Positions 8,450 through 16,157 of a stretch of DNA of 64,000 bases are shown one piece after another. Every line of letters starts with the position of its first letter. The first letter of the stretch is position 1. The notes beneath the pieces are model-generated. The model was not told where the DNA came from. It saw only the letters and a list, made by a program, of their open reading frames with translations, and did no database searches. Source of the stretch: Colwellia sp. 1_MG-2023 (lineage in GTDB: Bacteria > Pseudomonadota > Gammaproteobacteria > Enterobacterales > Alteromonadaceae); NCBI RefSeq assembly GCF_030546755.1, contig NZ_JAUOPE010000015.1, positions 50,499-114,498 on the forward strand, written 5' to 3'. The translations under genes were made by a program, and so were the position numbers.

Positions 8450-10036
8450 ATGAGCCACGACTTATATGCTTCTTGGGTAACTGCGGAATTATCTTCAATA
8501 TTTAAAAGTGATACTGAGATTTTATTTAGAGATCAAAGTATCACTTATTCTAAAATAACTTCATTTGCAAACAGGGAGTCAGGCAGAGTGTGGCCTATAC
8601 CTGATGGGAGGGTTTCCTTAAGTGTTGACTCGAATGAAATCGAAGTTGCTCTTGAGTTAAAAAGAACAAATGAAGGGTTGCATGGTGTATTGACTGCTAC
8701 AGGTCAATCTCAAGCATATCTGAAAAAGGGTTATGATATATCTGTAATAGCCGTACCTGATCAATATGATTCATATGAAAATCCTGGCCTGTATCTGACA
8801 GAATTATTGGACTCCGTAGATCCTAATTCTAATATTGTTGTTATAACCTATTCTCCGCCTGATGAAACTAAACCTTCTCCTTTTAAAGGGAAGCTTACGA
8901 TTCATAGAAATATATCTTTTGATAGTAATAGTGTTGATTCTTCAAGGGTTAGAGAGTTCAACTCTACTAAGGCTAGCACACAGTGGGCCCATCTGCGTGA
9001 AGGTAGTAGCGATGCTCATTGTTTTTTTAAATATTTACAAGTTGCAAAGAGCGTAAGCGCGACAGAGAGCTACTCTGAGGCAATGTATGTAGCACCTGAA
9101 CTAGAAGCTGCCTGTAACACCATAAATTCAAATATTAGTGCAATCAAATTTTTATCAAATGCTACAGGGGAAACTCTACACGATGATATTTGGCGAAAAT
9201 ATTGGTTTGATTATGTAGTTACCCCAGAAATGCAAGTTATATGGGACACCAATCCTTCAGGTCAAAAGGAGCCCGTTAACTTTGAATCTAAATTAAAATC
9301 TGATGTACATACTTATAAGAAGTTTTTCGGTGGAAGAATTGATTCAACAAAAAATAAGTTGGTAAACGCACTGAACTCTTGTACTACTAGTATAGATGTA
9401 TTTAATGCAGGAAATGGTAAAACTAAGGAGAAAGTTAGGCAGCTAGTTAGAGATAATAAAATTGATTTGTCTACTATTGGCTTTGAAGAGTTGGCATGGA
9501 TAATCTTTGCTATAAATATTCACCACAGAGCCCATAGCTTTAGAGAAGATATTGATTCAGGGCTAAGCCACATTGGAATGTTGGAAGATGATGGAAGACC
9601 TTCTGATTCTGGATATCGCTTCGTAGACATATCCGAAAGAACAAATGATTGCTATTCTGGTAAGGCATTTCAACTTTATGGTAAGGCTATATTAACAGAA
9701 GGGCAATTAGCGTCCTTTCTTCATTATATTCATCGTATATCTGATGAAATTTTTGCTAATGATCCTCTCTTCTCATCTGAACGAGTCATTGAAAATGACA
9801 CAATTAAGTTCAATCATGAAGAGTATCTTTTAGCGGTGAAAGGAGTTATGGCTGATGAATTATGTGTTATTAATTTAGCTGCCGAGCGAGGTGGAACGAG
9901 TAGAAAACCTTTTCAAGCTGAATTAGCTATCCTTCAAAAGCTTGGAATAACCTCATCAGCTGGCCGAAAAAGGTTTAGGTTGGGAGGTGGGTTAATGATC
10001 AATTGGCCGAAACTATCAGAGTTTCTAGAGAGTTAA
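8450..10036 (+). CDS. Probable type II restriction endonuclease (PD-(D/E)XK fold)
   Basis: A 528-residue protein in operon with the double methyltransferase (19-bp gap, AAGGAAA ribosome-binding site). The N-terminal 105 residues carry a nuclease-like core: VALELKR (residues 66-72, Glu69 and Lys71 as the E-x-K pair) after an acidic strand with Asp60/Glu63, followed by TGQSQAYLKKGYDISVIAVP (84-103), the Gln-Tyr helix and strand commonly seen in this fold. The remaining 400 residues are helical and unrecognised, and probably hold specificity. It has no ATPase motif, which argues for a type II-like enzyme rather than type I or III. Cutting specificity cannot be read from the sequence. Confidence 0.65.
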   Translation: MSHDLYASWVTAELSSIFKSDTEILFRDQSITYSKITSFANRESGRVWPIPDGRVSLSVDSNEIEVALELKRTNEGLHGVLTATGQSQAYLKKGYDISVIAVPDQYDSYENPGLYLTELLDSVDPNSNIVVITYSPPDETKPSPFKGKLTIHRNISFDSNSVDSSRVREFNSTKASTQWAHLREGSSDAHCFFKYLQVAKSVSATESYSEAMYVAPELEAACNTINSNISAIKFLSNATGETLHDDIWRKYWFDYVVTPEMQVIWDTNPSGQKEPVNFESKLKSDVHTYKKFFGGRIDSTKNKLVNALNSCTTSIDVFNAGNGKTKEKVRQLVRDNKIDLSTIGFEELAWIIFAINIHHRAHSFREDIDSGLSHIGMLEDDGRPSDSGYRFVDISERTNDCYSGKAFQLYGKAILTEGQLASFLHYIHRISDEIFANDPLFSSERVIENDTIKFNHEEYLLAVKGVMADELCVINLAAERGGTSRKPFQAELAILQKLGITSSAGRKRFRLGGGLMINWPKLSEFLES

Positions 10037-10078
10037 CTTATGTGTCAGGTTTGATTATGAAAGTTTTTTTCAGCCGAT

Positions 10079-10117
10079 TACCTTTATGGACTTATATTTA
10101 TACCGCCCATAAAGGTA
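10079..10117. terminator. Hairpin between convergent genes
   Basis: TACCTTTATGG (10079-10089) and CCATAAAGGTA (10107-10117) are exact 11-bp inverted arms around a 17-bp loop. It lies between the convergent nuclease gene and the gene at 10098-11570, overlapping the latter's last codons. No long T-tract follows on either side, so intrinsic termination is plausible but not certain. Confidence 0.45.
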
Positions 10118-11570
10118 AAGGGAAAGGACTATTTACAGGGTATGATGGAGCATCATTCTTACTTTTCTCTTGTTGTAAACAGATTAGGCTATCAATAGGT
10201 TTAGTCTTATTAATTTTTAAATATGGAGGAAGCTTTTTGAACCTCTCGATTATTGATTTTTCTTCTAAAGTTGCCCAGTTCTTCATCATCTGGTTAGCTG
10301 ATAAACTAGCTTGATCAGGTGTTGTCTCCCTTGTGATAGTCTTTAAGAAGTCATCAGTAGTGACCTTTTGTAGTGAATCTATAAGGCAACGGTGATCATT
10401 TTTATAAAACAAAGTGTTGTGGATAAAGAATGTTGATATTTTATAAAAATCTTTAGAGGATAGATTACCTCTAAAGCGACTTTCGATATTGAAAGAACCA
10501 ATGTCTAGGTCACAAAATCCTAGTCTATACCTAATATCGAATTCGAGTATCGATGCTATTAACTTAGGACATTGCTCGATTTTTTTTATTATCTCTGCCT
10601 TAGTTGCAGAGTACCAACTACATAGAGCTTCAAGTGACATACAATTATATTTAACCTCGGAAACTTCAGCTTGTTTCCTTGTTGTTTTCTGCTCAAGTAA
10701 AACCTCCTTTAATGAAGACATAATACTATCAAGCTGCCCAAGCCCTATTAGTTTATCCAGTTGTTGCTTATTTAGACTTAGGGTGAGTTTTTCCCCTACT
10801 ACCGATCGGCTTTCTACTAGGGATAAGTTTTTTTCTTTTTGGGATGAATGCTGTAGCTGAGAATAAGCATTATTTACTTTTTCACTTACTTTTTTAAGTA
10901 GCTCGCTATTTAAATAGTGAGAGAATTTGGTTTTATCGAATGATTTTACGCCCTTTTCTATATCAGAAATTATTTCATTTACATTTCTTTTATACTTCCA
11001 GTTGTAAGATAGTTCGTCCTTATCCTTAGGTAAAAACCTAAGTTCACGCGGATGTTCATCTCTTAAGTAGTCCATTAACTTTAATTTAATCTTCTCTTCT
11101 ATATCAAGATTAGGAATCTCTAATAAAGACTGAAATATACTTAAAGGATCATTGAGTATTTTATACAAACCAAAGTATGTATAACGAAATTTTTTTTTCG
11201 TGCTTTTAAAGGCAATGTTCTTATTTTCAATTATTTGTAACAACCTTGTGCTGTTGCAGTTTATAGTTTCTGGAACTATAGATTCAAAAAGAATTTTTAT
11301 TATTTCATTACTGCCACAACCTGCCTCTATTTTGTCTAAAATTTCCGTTGTAAGTAAGTCATCTTTATTAGCTGAATGAATTAATTTTATTCTTTGGTGG
11401 AAGCCTTCTTTTTCCCTTTCAGTATCAGATAGGTATAGATATTGTTGGCGAGCATAAATTGCAATAAGCAATACTTGCTCCCAACCTATCTTAATTAAAC
11501 TAAGGTAGGAGTTACTCAATTCCTTAGTATTTATTCCTAATTTATCACTATATATTTGATTATTTTTCAT
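10098..11570 (-). CDS. Hypothetical 490-aa protein beside the restriction locus
   Basis: A 490-residue protein that I do not recognise. It is soluble and largely helical, rich in Lys, Leu, Ser and Ile. A Lys/Gln-rich helical stretch lies at about 225-310, and a more conserved-looking, aromatic region (ILEFDIRYRLGFCDLDIGS) at about 345-363. It ends with an unusual Pro-rich tail (FPLPLWAV). It has no signal peptide, transmembrane segment, Walker motif or nuclease motif that I can see. It is convergent with the endonuclease. Its place within the element between a restriction locus and an orphan small-gene group makes a defence or plasmid-maintenance role possible, but nothing in it proves that. 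Confidence 0.55.
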   Translation of the reverse strand: MKNNQIYSDKLGINTKELSNSYLSLIKIGWEQVLLIAIYARQQYLYLSDTEREKEGFHQRIKLIHSANKDDLLTTEILDKIEAGCGSNEIIKILFESIVPETINCNSTRLLQIIENKNIAFKSTKKKFRYTYFGLYKILNDPLSIFQSLLEIPNLDIEEKIKLKLMDYLRDEHPRELRFLPKDKDELSYNWKYKRNVNEIISDIEKGVKSFDKTKFSHYLNSELLKKVSEKVNNAYSQLQHSSQKEKNLSLVESRSVVGEKLTLSLNKQQLDKLIGLGQLDSIMSSLKEVLLEQKTTRKQAEVSEVKYNCMSLEALCSWYSATKAEIIKKIEQCPKLIASILEFDIRYRLGFCDLDIGSFNIESRFRGNLSSKDFYKISTFFIHNTLFYKNDHRCLIDSLQKVTTDDFLKTITRETTPDQASLSANQMMKNWATLEEKSIIERFKKLPPYLKINKTKPIDSLICLQQEKSKNDAPSYPVNSPFPLPLWAV

Positions 11571-11880
11571 AAAATTATTTCCGCTTAACTATATAAAGTC
11601 TCTCAAATTAAACAGGTAGTATCAACACTTCTATCCCTATAGGTTTTAATTTTTTGCAATAAAAGTATTAAATAACAAAGTATAAATCACTAAGGGGTTG
11701 GTATTTATTAAAGTTATGATTATATCATCCCTATTTGTTTTTGTTTTCATTGTTGTTATTGGTATTGTGGTTATTTGACTATCCCCTTTTGTTGGTGGTA
11801 GCTTGTAATGGTGGTTGCGGTGAAGAACTCGTAACTCACTTAGATTTAGAAATCATGTATCAATTTAAAAGGTATTAATT
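11571..11880. other. Intergenic region, 310 bp, no gene seen
   Basis: This AT-rich spacer separates the divergent genes at 10098-11570 and 11881-12198. I see no open frame of note, no strong hairpin and no repeat shared with other parts of the window. It should contain promoters for both neighbours, but no clear -35/-10 pair stands out. Confidence 0.5.
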
Positions 11881-12198
11881 ATGTCAAAAGATATTAAAAA
11901 TTCATCTATCGCAGCTTCCGTAGGTACAGCAGCAACTGTTGGCTCCGCAGCAACAACAGCATCTTCTGTAGTTGGAGGGTCTGCTGCGACAATTATGTCT
12001 GCTACCGCAGGAACAACAGGGGCAAGTTTAGCAAGTTTAGCTGGAGCTTCTGGTACCGCCGGTGGCGCTGCCATTTCATCAGGTATGGCAACGATTGGAG
12101 CTGGATCTATGGCGACTGGAGCCGTGATTTCTGCAGCAGCACCAGTTGCAGTAGTTGCAGCCATTGGTTATGGCCTTTTTAAGTTGTTCGAAGATTAG
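11881..12198 (+). CDS. Small Gly/Ala/Ser/Thr-rich hydrophobic protein
   Basis: A 105-residue protein made almost entirely of Gly, Ala, Ser, Thr, Val and Ile. The first ten residues are polar (MSKDIKNSSI); then come about 85 residues of small-residue sequence with many G/A/S-x-x-x-G/A/S spacings, suitable for tight helix packing. It closes with VAAIGYGLFKLFED, a hydrophobic-then-charged tail. There is no Cys and no obvious signal-peptidase site. The composition fits a membrane-inserting or pore-forming small protein, a phage-coat-like protein or a bacteriocin-like peptide; I cannot choose. The opposite strand is also open over the same span because GC-type codons avoid stops; that frame is a shadow. 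Confidence 0.6.
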   Translation: MSKDIKNSSIAASVGTAATVGSAATTASSVVGGSAATIMSATAGTTGASLASLAGASGTAGGAAISSGMATIGAGSMATGAVISAAAPVAVVAAIGYGLFKLFED

Positions 12199-12236
12199 TT
12201 TTGATTGATTAAGTAAGTTTTTATAAAAGGTGATGT

Positions 12237-12383
12237 ATCAAAGATATTAATTTCAACTTAGTTCGTGAATTCCTAGAGAAAATGATTCAAGAACATCCTG
12301 AAAACAAAGAATTTTTATTAACCTATCAGCAGCTTATTGAGTCAAAATTTGAATTCGATAAGGAGGAGGTAGAAAGGTCATGA
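12237..12383 (+). CDS. Possible small ORF with ATC start or frameshifted start, 48 aa
   Basis: A 49-codon open frame begins with ATC at 12237 and ends at TGA 12381-12383. It encodes a well-behaved helical acidic peptide (LVREFLEKMIQEHPENKEFL near its N-terminus). AAAAGGTG lies just upstream. An ATG at 12233-12235 is one base out of frame, so ATG+T+ATC suggests either a one-base insertion after the start or use of a rare ATC start. The only in-frame ATG is codon 16, without a ribosome-binding site. The codon pattern looks coding. It may be a recently broken gene or a genuine small protein. Confidence 0.35.
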   Translation: MKDINFNLVREFLEKMIQEHPENKEFLLTYQQLIESKFEFDKEEVERS

Positions 12384-12418
12384 TTAGCTGTTTTTTAAAC
12401 TTACTATATCGACGTTGA
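12380..12418 (+). CDS. 12-codon micro-ORF behind a very strong ribosome-binding site
   Basis: AAGGAGGAGGT (12360-12370) ends 9 bases before an ATG at 12380, which overlaps the preceding TGA as ATGA. The frame encodes MISCFLNLLYRR and stops. The ribosome-binding site is among the strongest in the window, yet the frame is tiny. It could be a leader peptide, a truncated gene start, or a real micropeptide with a hydrophobic core and a basic end. Confidence 0.25.
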   Translation: MISCFLNLLYRR

Positions 12419-12566
12419 TTTAATATTGAGGTAGTTGTGTGTATGAGGAGCTCGATTCATTAACAAAGCTCGAGAATTAATCTGTAAAGTAACTGCACTT
12501 AAGTCGGATTGTAACGGTATGTAAAAGGTTTACTTGATTCAGACGGGGAGGAGAGTAATAAAATGA

Positions 12567-12638
12567 ATTAAGCACGATGATTGGGAGTATACGGAAGCTT
12601 TGACTAACCTGCCACCTATTAAAAGAGGCTTGATGTAG
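12567..12638 (+). CDS. Possible small ORF with ATT start or frameshifted start, 23 aa
   Basis: A 24-codon frame starts with ATT at 12567, directly after ATG+A (12563-12566), and ends with TAG at 12636-12638, three bases before the next gene's ATG. It reads IKHDDWEYTEALTNLPPIKR and then GLM. GGGGAGGAGAG lies about 8-18 bases upstream of the ATG, a strong ribosome-binding site. The ATG+one base+ATT layout repeats what is seen at 12233-12239. It could be a frameshifted gene remnant, a rare-start ORF, or chance. Confidence 0.25.
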   Translation: MKHDDWEYTEALTNLPPIKRGLM

Positions 12639-12640
12639 AT

Positions 12641-13135
12641 ATGCGTTTATCAGTACTTAGCAAAAACACCTTAGATGATTTGAAAGAGAAACTACAAGAA
12701 GGAGGAATTATTCCGTTAAACAAAGCAGAGCTAATAAACACAGCAAATAGTATGGAGTCATTTGCTTATCATCAAGTTAATGGAAACAATATTGCAGAGC
12801 TCGTCGAGCAACTAAAGAAGGTTATAACTCAAATTAGCGCAATCTATCGGGATGAGCTTTCGAGTGAAGCGATACTTTATCAGCTTACAGCATCTGAACA
12901 CTTGTTGTTTGGTGAATATCAACAGGTAAAAGAAGAGTTTTATGCGCTTAGTCAGTTACATCAAATTTGGATGACAGAGGGCTTAGTTTTAGATAATAAA
13001 AGAGCTAAAAATGAGATTCTCCTTTCGATTTTCTATTTGCAAGGAGTCATTGATATTACTAATAGCAATGAAAAAGCACAATTGGATTTGGCTGATTTAG
13101 ACATACCTAGCTTTTTAATTCCAAAGAAAAATTAA
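12641..13135 (+). CDS. Hypothetical protein, 164 aa
   Basis: A 164-residue all-helical-looking soluble protein with regular heptad-like Leu/Ile spacing (about 45-75, NNIAELVEQLKKVITQI) and an acidic second half. It ends in a PKKN tail. There are no Cys residues, signal peptide or membrane segment. Its ATG lies two bases after the stop of the short frame ending at 12638 and has AGAGG upstream, so it is probably co-transcribed with its small neighbours. I do not recognise the family. It belongs to the small-gene group 11881-13553 of the integrative element. Confidence 0.55.
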   Translation: MRLSVLSKNTLDDLKEKLQEGGIIPLNKAELINTANSMESFAYHQVNGNNIAELVEQLKKVITQISAIYRDELSSEAILYQLTASEHLLFGEYQQVKEEFYALSQLHQIWMTEGLVLDNKRAKNEILLSIFYLQGVIDITNSNEKAQLDLADLDIPSFLIPKKN

Positions 13136-13169
13136 TTTACCGAATAAAGTCAAAATTTTAGGATAAAAA

Positions 13170-13553
13170 ATGAAAACAAAAGATGTTCCATACATAAAAG
13201 ATATTGTTACCGAGGTTGCTGATATTCAAGCTCCTCAAAATATCGACCCTTATAATTTAGACTTGAACGGGCCAGAGATTAGCCCACTATTAACTCCCAG
13301 TGATAATAATGCTATCGAAAATCTAAAGGACATCATAAATAACACTCGAATGACAGGTACGGGGGACATTCATCAGCAAGACAAAAACACTTGTAGATCT
13401 GCGGGGCTAGATCTAAAAGTAACTCTAAATCCTGATAAGTCAGATTTCGTTTCTGTAACTGCGAACATCCAAACAACTGAAGATAAAAGTATGCCAGATA
13501 ACTATGGTACTCACACAATTACTGTAGAGAGATATATCGAAAGCTACACATAA
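13170..13553 (+). CDS. Hypothetical protein, 127 aa
   Basis: A 127-residue acidic soluble protein. The first 60 residues are Asp/Pro/Asn-rich and probably disordered (APQNIDPYNLDLNGPEISPL). The C-terminal 60 residues alternate hydrophobic and polar positions, as in a small beta domain (SAGLDLKVTLNP, FVSVTANIQTT, THTITVERYI). One Cys is present. It is 34 bp downstream of the 164-aa gene and likely in the same transcript. No family is recognised. A beta-domain partner for the hydrophobic protein at 11881 is conceivable but unproven. A weak GGGCG/CGCCC hairpin lies about 15 bp after the stop. Confidence 0.5.
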   Translation: MKTKDVPYIKDIVTEVADIQAPQNIDPYNLDLNGPEISPLLTPSDNNAIENLKDIINNTRMTGTGDIHQQDKNTCRSAGLDLKVTLNPDKSDFVSVTANIQTTEDKSMPDNYGTHTITVERYIESYT

Positions 13554-13669
13554 GGTATTCAATAGTGGGCGAGATTTGGTCTTTCTAAATAACCGCCCGA
13601 TTAATTAAACTGCTACAACATTGCTTATTACTAACTTATGTGTCGGGTTTTGCAGAGTTTGGTTGTAAT

Positions 13670-14941
13670 TTAAATACAGCCACGTTTCTTGTATTCGGCT
13701 TCCCAGCTTTTGAAGCGATTTTCAATTATTTCCAAGGCCTTTTCAGTCATAGGCTTTTCTTTTTTAGGCTGCTTTTTAAACTTAACACCTGACAGCTCTT
13801 CCTCAAACATTGAAGGTACAACATGACTGTAATGTTGTTCAATCATGGCAACACTGGTGCCACACTGTTTAGCTAAAATGTCTAAACGTAAATCACGGCG
13901 AAGTAATTGCCAAGTGATGTATGAGTGCCTAAGTGAGTAGAGTGTTCGAGGTCCATCAGATGAATCTTTTAAATTGCATTCTTCCAATGCTTTACGGAAG
14001 GCCACACCTAATTCATTGGTACTTTCGCCGTCCTCAAGGCGAAATAACTTATCATTTGGTCTACGATCTGGAAAGCGTTGACGTAACTCTTCTAGGCAAT
14101 CCCATATTTGATCACGAGCTATAACTGTTCTAGTGCCTGTATGTTTAGTTGTTTTACCTTTACGGACTTTAACTTTAAAGCGAACATTATGATCTTGGCG
14201 TGTCATTTCAATATCACCCCAAGTTATTCCTTCCATTTCAGTACCGGGACGAATGCCAGTATTAACACAAAATTCCATATAGCTAAGGAGTAACTCACGT
14301 ATTTGCTTTGTTTTTTCTTTACGGCTGTTTTCAACTAAGTCGAGAATAGTGTCATAAACTTTATCGTAATCTTCTTGACTGAAAGCAGCACGCCTTTTAC
14401 CGCTTTCACCTTTGGTATGTAATACAGGCACTTGTGCCGCAATCATCCATTTATGTTCAATCGCTTCTTTAAAGACTAAATTCATTGCGGAGTTATGAGT
14501 AAGTAACGTTGATTTAGCTGGTATGCGATTAAATTTTTCAATACGCCATTTGTTAAAAGCATTGATACTTTCTTGGTCGATACTAGTTATATAGGTACGG
14601 TCAAAGTAGGGGATATGGTATTTATTCAATGCTTGAATATAGTCGCGGTAAGTAACTTTACCACCGCCGTTATCAAGTTCATTTTGAAGATTCTTAATGA
14701 CTCGGTCAGCAACATCTTTGAAGCGTTTGCTATCAACCAATAGATTGTTTTCAGCTTTGACTTTGTACTCCATCAAAATTAGATGGGCACGAGCAACAGC
14801 GTTACCTAGCTCTTTTTCTTTGGTGGCTTTACTGTACCATTTACCATAGAGTACAAAGCGAGAGTACCAACGTTCGCTGTTATTTTGTTTGTAAACGTAC
14901 AATCCGTCTTGGATGTCGTGGCGTTCTATTTGAGTCGTCAT
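13670..14941 (-). CDS. Tyrosine integrase of the integrative element
   Basis: A 423-residue tyrosine recombinase. A SAM-like core-binding domain spans about 70-170 and the catalytic domain about 185-380. Catalytic residues visible: Arg231 in NTGIRPGTE, Arg338 in TLYSLRHSYITW (a Tyr replaces the usual first His of this box), and nucleophile Tyr371 in IEQHYSHV. The N-terminal 50 residues with W-x-S-R-F and K-W-Y look like an arm-binding domain. The gene starts about 105 bp from the tRNA fragment at 15046-15099 and reads away from it, the usual layout for tRNA-targeting integrases. It should catalyse insertion of the element into tRNA-Leu(CAA). Confidence 0.93.
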   Translation of the reverse strand: MTTQIERHDIQDGLYVYKQNNSERWYSRFVLYGKWYSKATKEKELGNAVARAHLILMEYKVKAENNLLVDSKRFKDVADRVIKNLQNELDNGGGKVTYRDYIQALNKYHIPYFDRTYITSIDQESINAFNKWRIEKFNRIPAKSTLLTHNSAMNLVFKEAIEHKWMIAAQVPVLHTKGESGKRRAAFSQEDYDKVYDTILDLVENSRKEKTKQIRELLLSYMEFCVNTGIRPGTEMEGITWGDIEMTRQDHNVRFKVKVRKGKTTKHTGTRTVIARDQIWDCLEELRQRFPDRRPNDKLFRLEDGESTNELGVAFRKALEECNLKDSSDGPRTLYSLRHSYITWQLLRRDLRLDILAKQCGTSVAMIEQHYSHVVPSMFEEELSGVKFKKQPKKEKPMTEKALEIIENRFKSWEAEYKKRGCI

Positions 14942-15045
14942 GAATGCTAGTATTCATTAAAACGTGATAATTTGCAAAGAATTTGCAAAGTGTTTAAATT
15001 TTATTTTAAGTTGTTGATTTTTAATATTAGTTTTAGGCGTGTTAC

Positions 15046-15099
15046 ATTCAAAATCCGTTGCTTTCGAGCGTGACGGTTCAAGTCCGTCCTCCGGTACCA
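15046..15099 (+). other. Attachment site: duplicated 3' part of tRNA-Leu(CAA)
   Basis: From the anticodon loop onward this is a perfect tRNA 3' half: loop TTCAAAA with anticodon CAA, a variable arm of leucine type (GTTGCTTTCGAGCGTGAC), T arm GACGG-TTCAAGT-CCGTC, acceptor strand CTCCGGT, discriminator A and CCA. The sequence 5' of it cannot form the anticodon stem, D arm or acceptor partner, so the tRNA is not complete here. This is what an element leaves when it inserts at a tRNA 3' end. The intact tRNA should be at the element's left end, outside the window. Confidence 0.85.
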
Positions 15100-15106
15100 T
15101 TTAAAG

Positions 15107-15129
15107 CCTTGTTCATACAAGGTTTTTTT
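15107..15129 (+). terminator. Rho-independent terminator of the tRNA-Leu locus
   Basis: CCTTGT (15107-15112), loop TCAT, ACAAGG (15117-15122), then seven T. It directly follows the CCA end of the tRNA fragment and is probably the native terminator of the tRNA gene, now on the chromosome side of the element. Confidence 0.8.
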
Positions 15130-15446
15130 ATGCCTGAAATAAACTAGCTCTACTTTTAAATTACTCTACAAAGTCAGTAGTTCCTACGCAAAATACCATT
15201 CATAGCTTATTAATTGTTCTTGTTCCTAGCGTGGTTGTTATCCTCTTTATTAATTATTTGTTCAATATTTTGTAAGGAGAATTCTAAATGCCATTAATGC
15301 TTTATTGGAAGTACAAAACAACAATAAAATATTTTTTGCAGGGATGAATTACTCATGTATGCTTGACATTGCTTGGAGCAAATTTGTCGTCAATTAACGT
15401 TGTAATTAGCTTCAGATTTAATGCATTGCGATTTTAAGGAAATGAA
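15130..15446. other. Intergenic region with a 19-codon frame behind a good ribosome-binding site
   Basis: This is chromosome-side flank of the element. The only item of note is ATG at 15288 with AAGGAG upstream, opening a 19-codon frame (MPLMLYWKYKTTIKYFLQG) that stops at 15345-15347. A second short frame begins with the overlapping ATGA at 15344. It may be the remnant of a small gene. I see no RNA gene or repeat. Confidence 0.3.
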
Positions 15447-15971
15447 ATGAGTTGGATGAAAGATAACTGGTATTTAGTATTTCTCTCTATTGCTATACTT
15501 TACATGATGAACGAAAAGTATAAATGGTTTGATATTAATAAAAATACTATTAAAAAGTATGGGCTGGAATATAGTTCTCCGAAAAAACCAACATTACAAA
15601 AAGTTCAACTTATGAACAAAACTGTTCGTGTTAAAGATACGGAGTGGCAATCTAAGTGCTTTCATACTCATAAGCTTGAATATACAAATTTGTTGATGGA
15701 TGTAAAATCTATTAATGGAACACCCGTTGATATTTTCCTCTCTCAACGAGAAGACTTTAATATAGTATTACATAAAAGACCTGGGTATTTTAATAAAGCC
15801 CTTTATTCACAAAGAGAAATTATTTCAATATCTGACACAAAGCGTTTAGCTCCAAATCAAACTTTATGTTTTGGTATTCACCATGCAGATGGACCGGTTA
15901 ATAAGGTTCAAAGTTTATTTGTCGCAGAAAAGCCGGCTGCTGCTATACAGGTTAAGTTAGAAGTTTACTAA
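15447..15971 (+). CDS. Membrane-anchored hypothetical protein with extracytoplasmic beta domain
   Basis: A 174-residue protein. Residues 7-21 (NWYLVFLSIAILYMM) form an N-terminal membrane anchor. The rest is predicted beta-rich and extracytoplasmic, with alternating strands such as LLMDVKSINGTPVDIFLSQ and ISISDTKRLAPNQTLCFGIH, the look of small PPC-like or GOLD-like sandwich domains. Two Cys (in SKCFHT and TLCFGI) could form a disulphide. The start has AAGGAAATGAA upstream. It stands alone between the element end and the convergent gene at 16158. No function is assigned. Confidence 0.6.
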   Translation: MSWMKDNWYLVFLSIAILYMMNEKYKWFDINKNTIKKYGLEYSSPKKPTLQKVQLMNKTVRVKDTEWQSKCFHTHKLEYTNLLMDVKSINGTPVDIFLSQREDFNIVLHKRPGYFNKALYSQREIISISDTKRLAPNQTLCFGIHHADGPVNKVQSLFVAEKPAAAIQVKLEVY

Positions 15972-16157
15972 AGATATTTAATTTCAAAGATTTAAGTTTG
16001 TTGCTTTCTTTTTTACTAAACGCCAATTCACATAGATTTCATGATAGTAGACTGAGCAAATAACAATTTGTTCAGTCCATTAAGCCGTTTATATCAGATG
16101 CTAAATATAGGTAACGGAAAGTGTTATTCAAGTAAGTTTATGTGTTTGATTAAACCG

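Noticed and set aside
11865..12164. 99-codon minus-strand frame, Ala/Pro/Val-rich
   Set aside because: It is the antisense shadow of the Gly/Ala/Ser-rich protein: repeated GCN/GGN/TCN codons keep the opposite strand open. No ribosome-binding site; the plus-strand gene has the better start and tail.
15288..15347. 19-codon frame with a good ribosome-binding site
   Set aside because: Too short and without recognisable features to list as a gene; recorded only in the intergenic entry.
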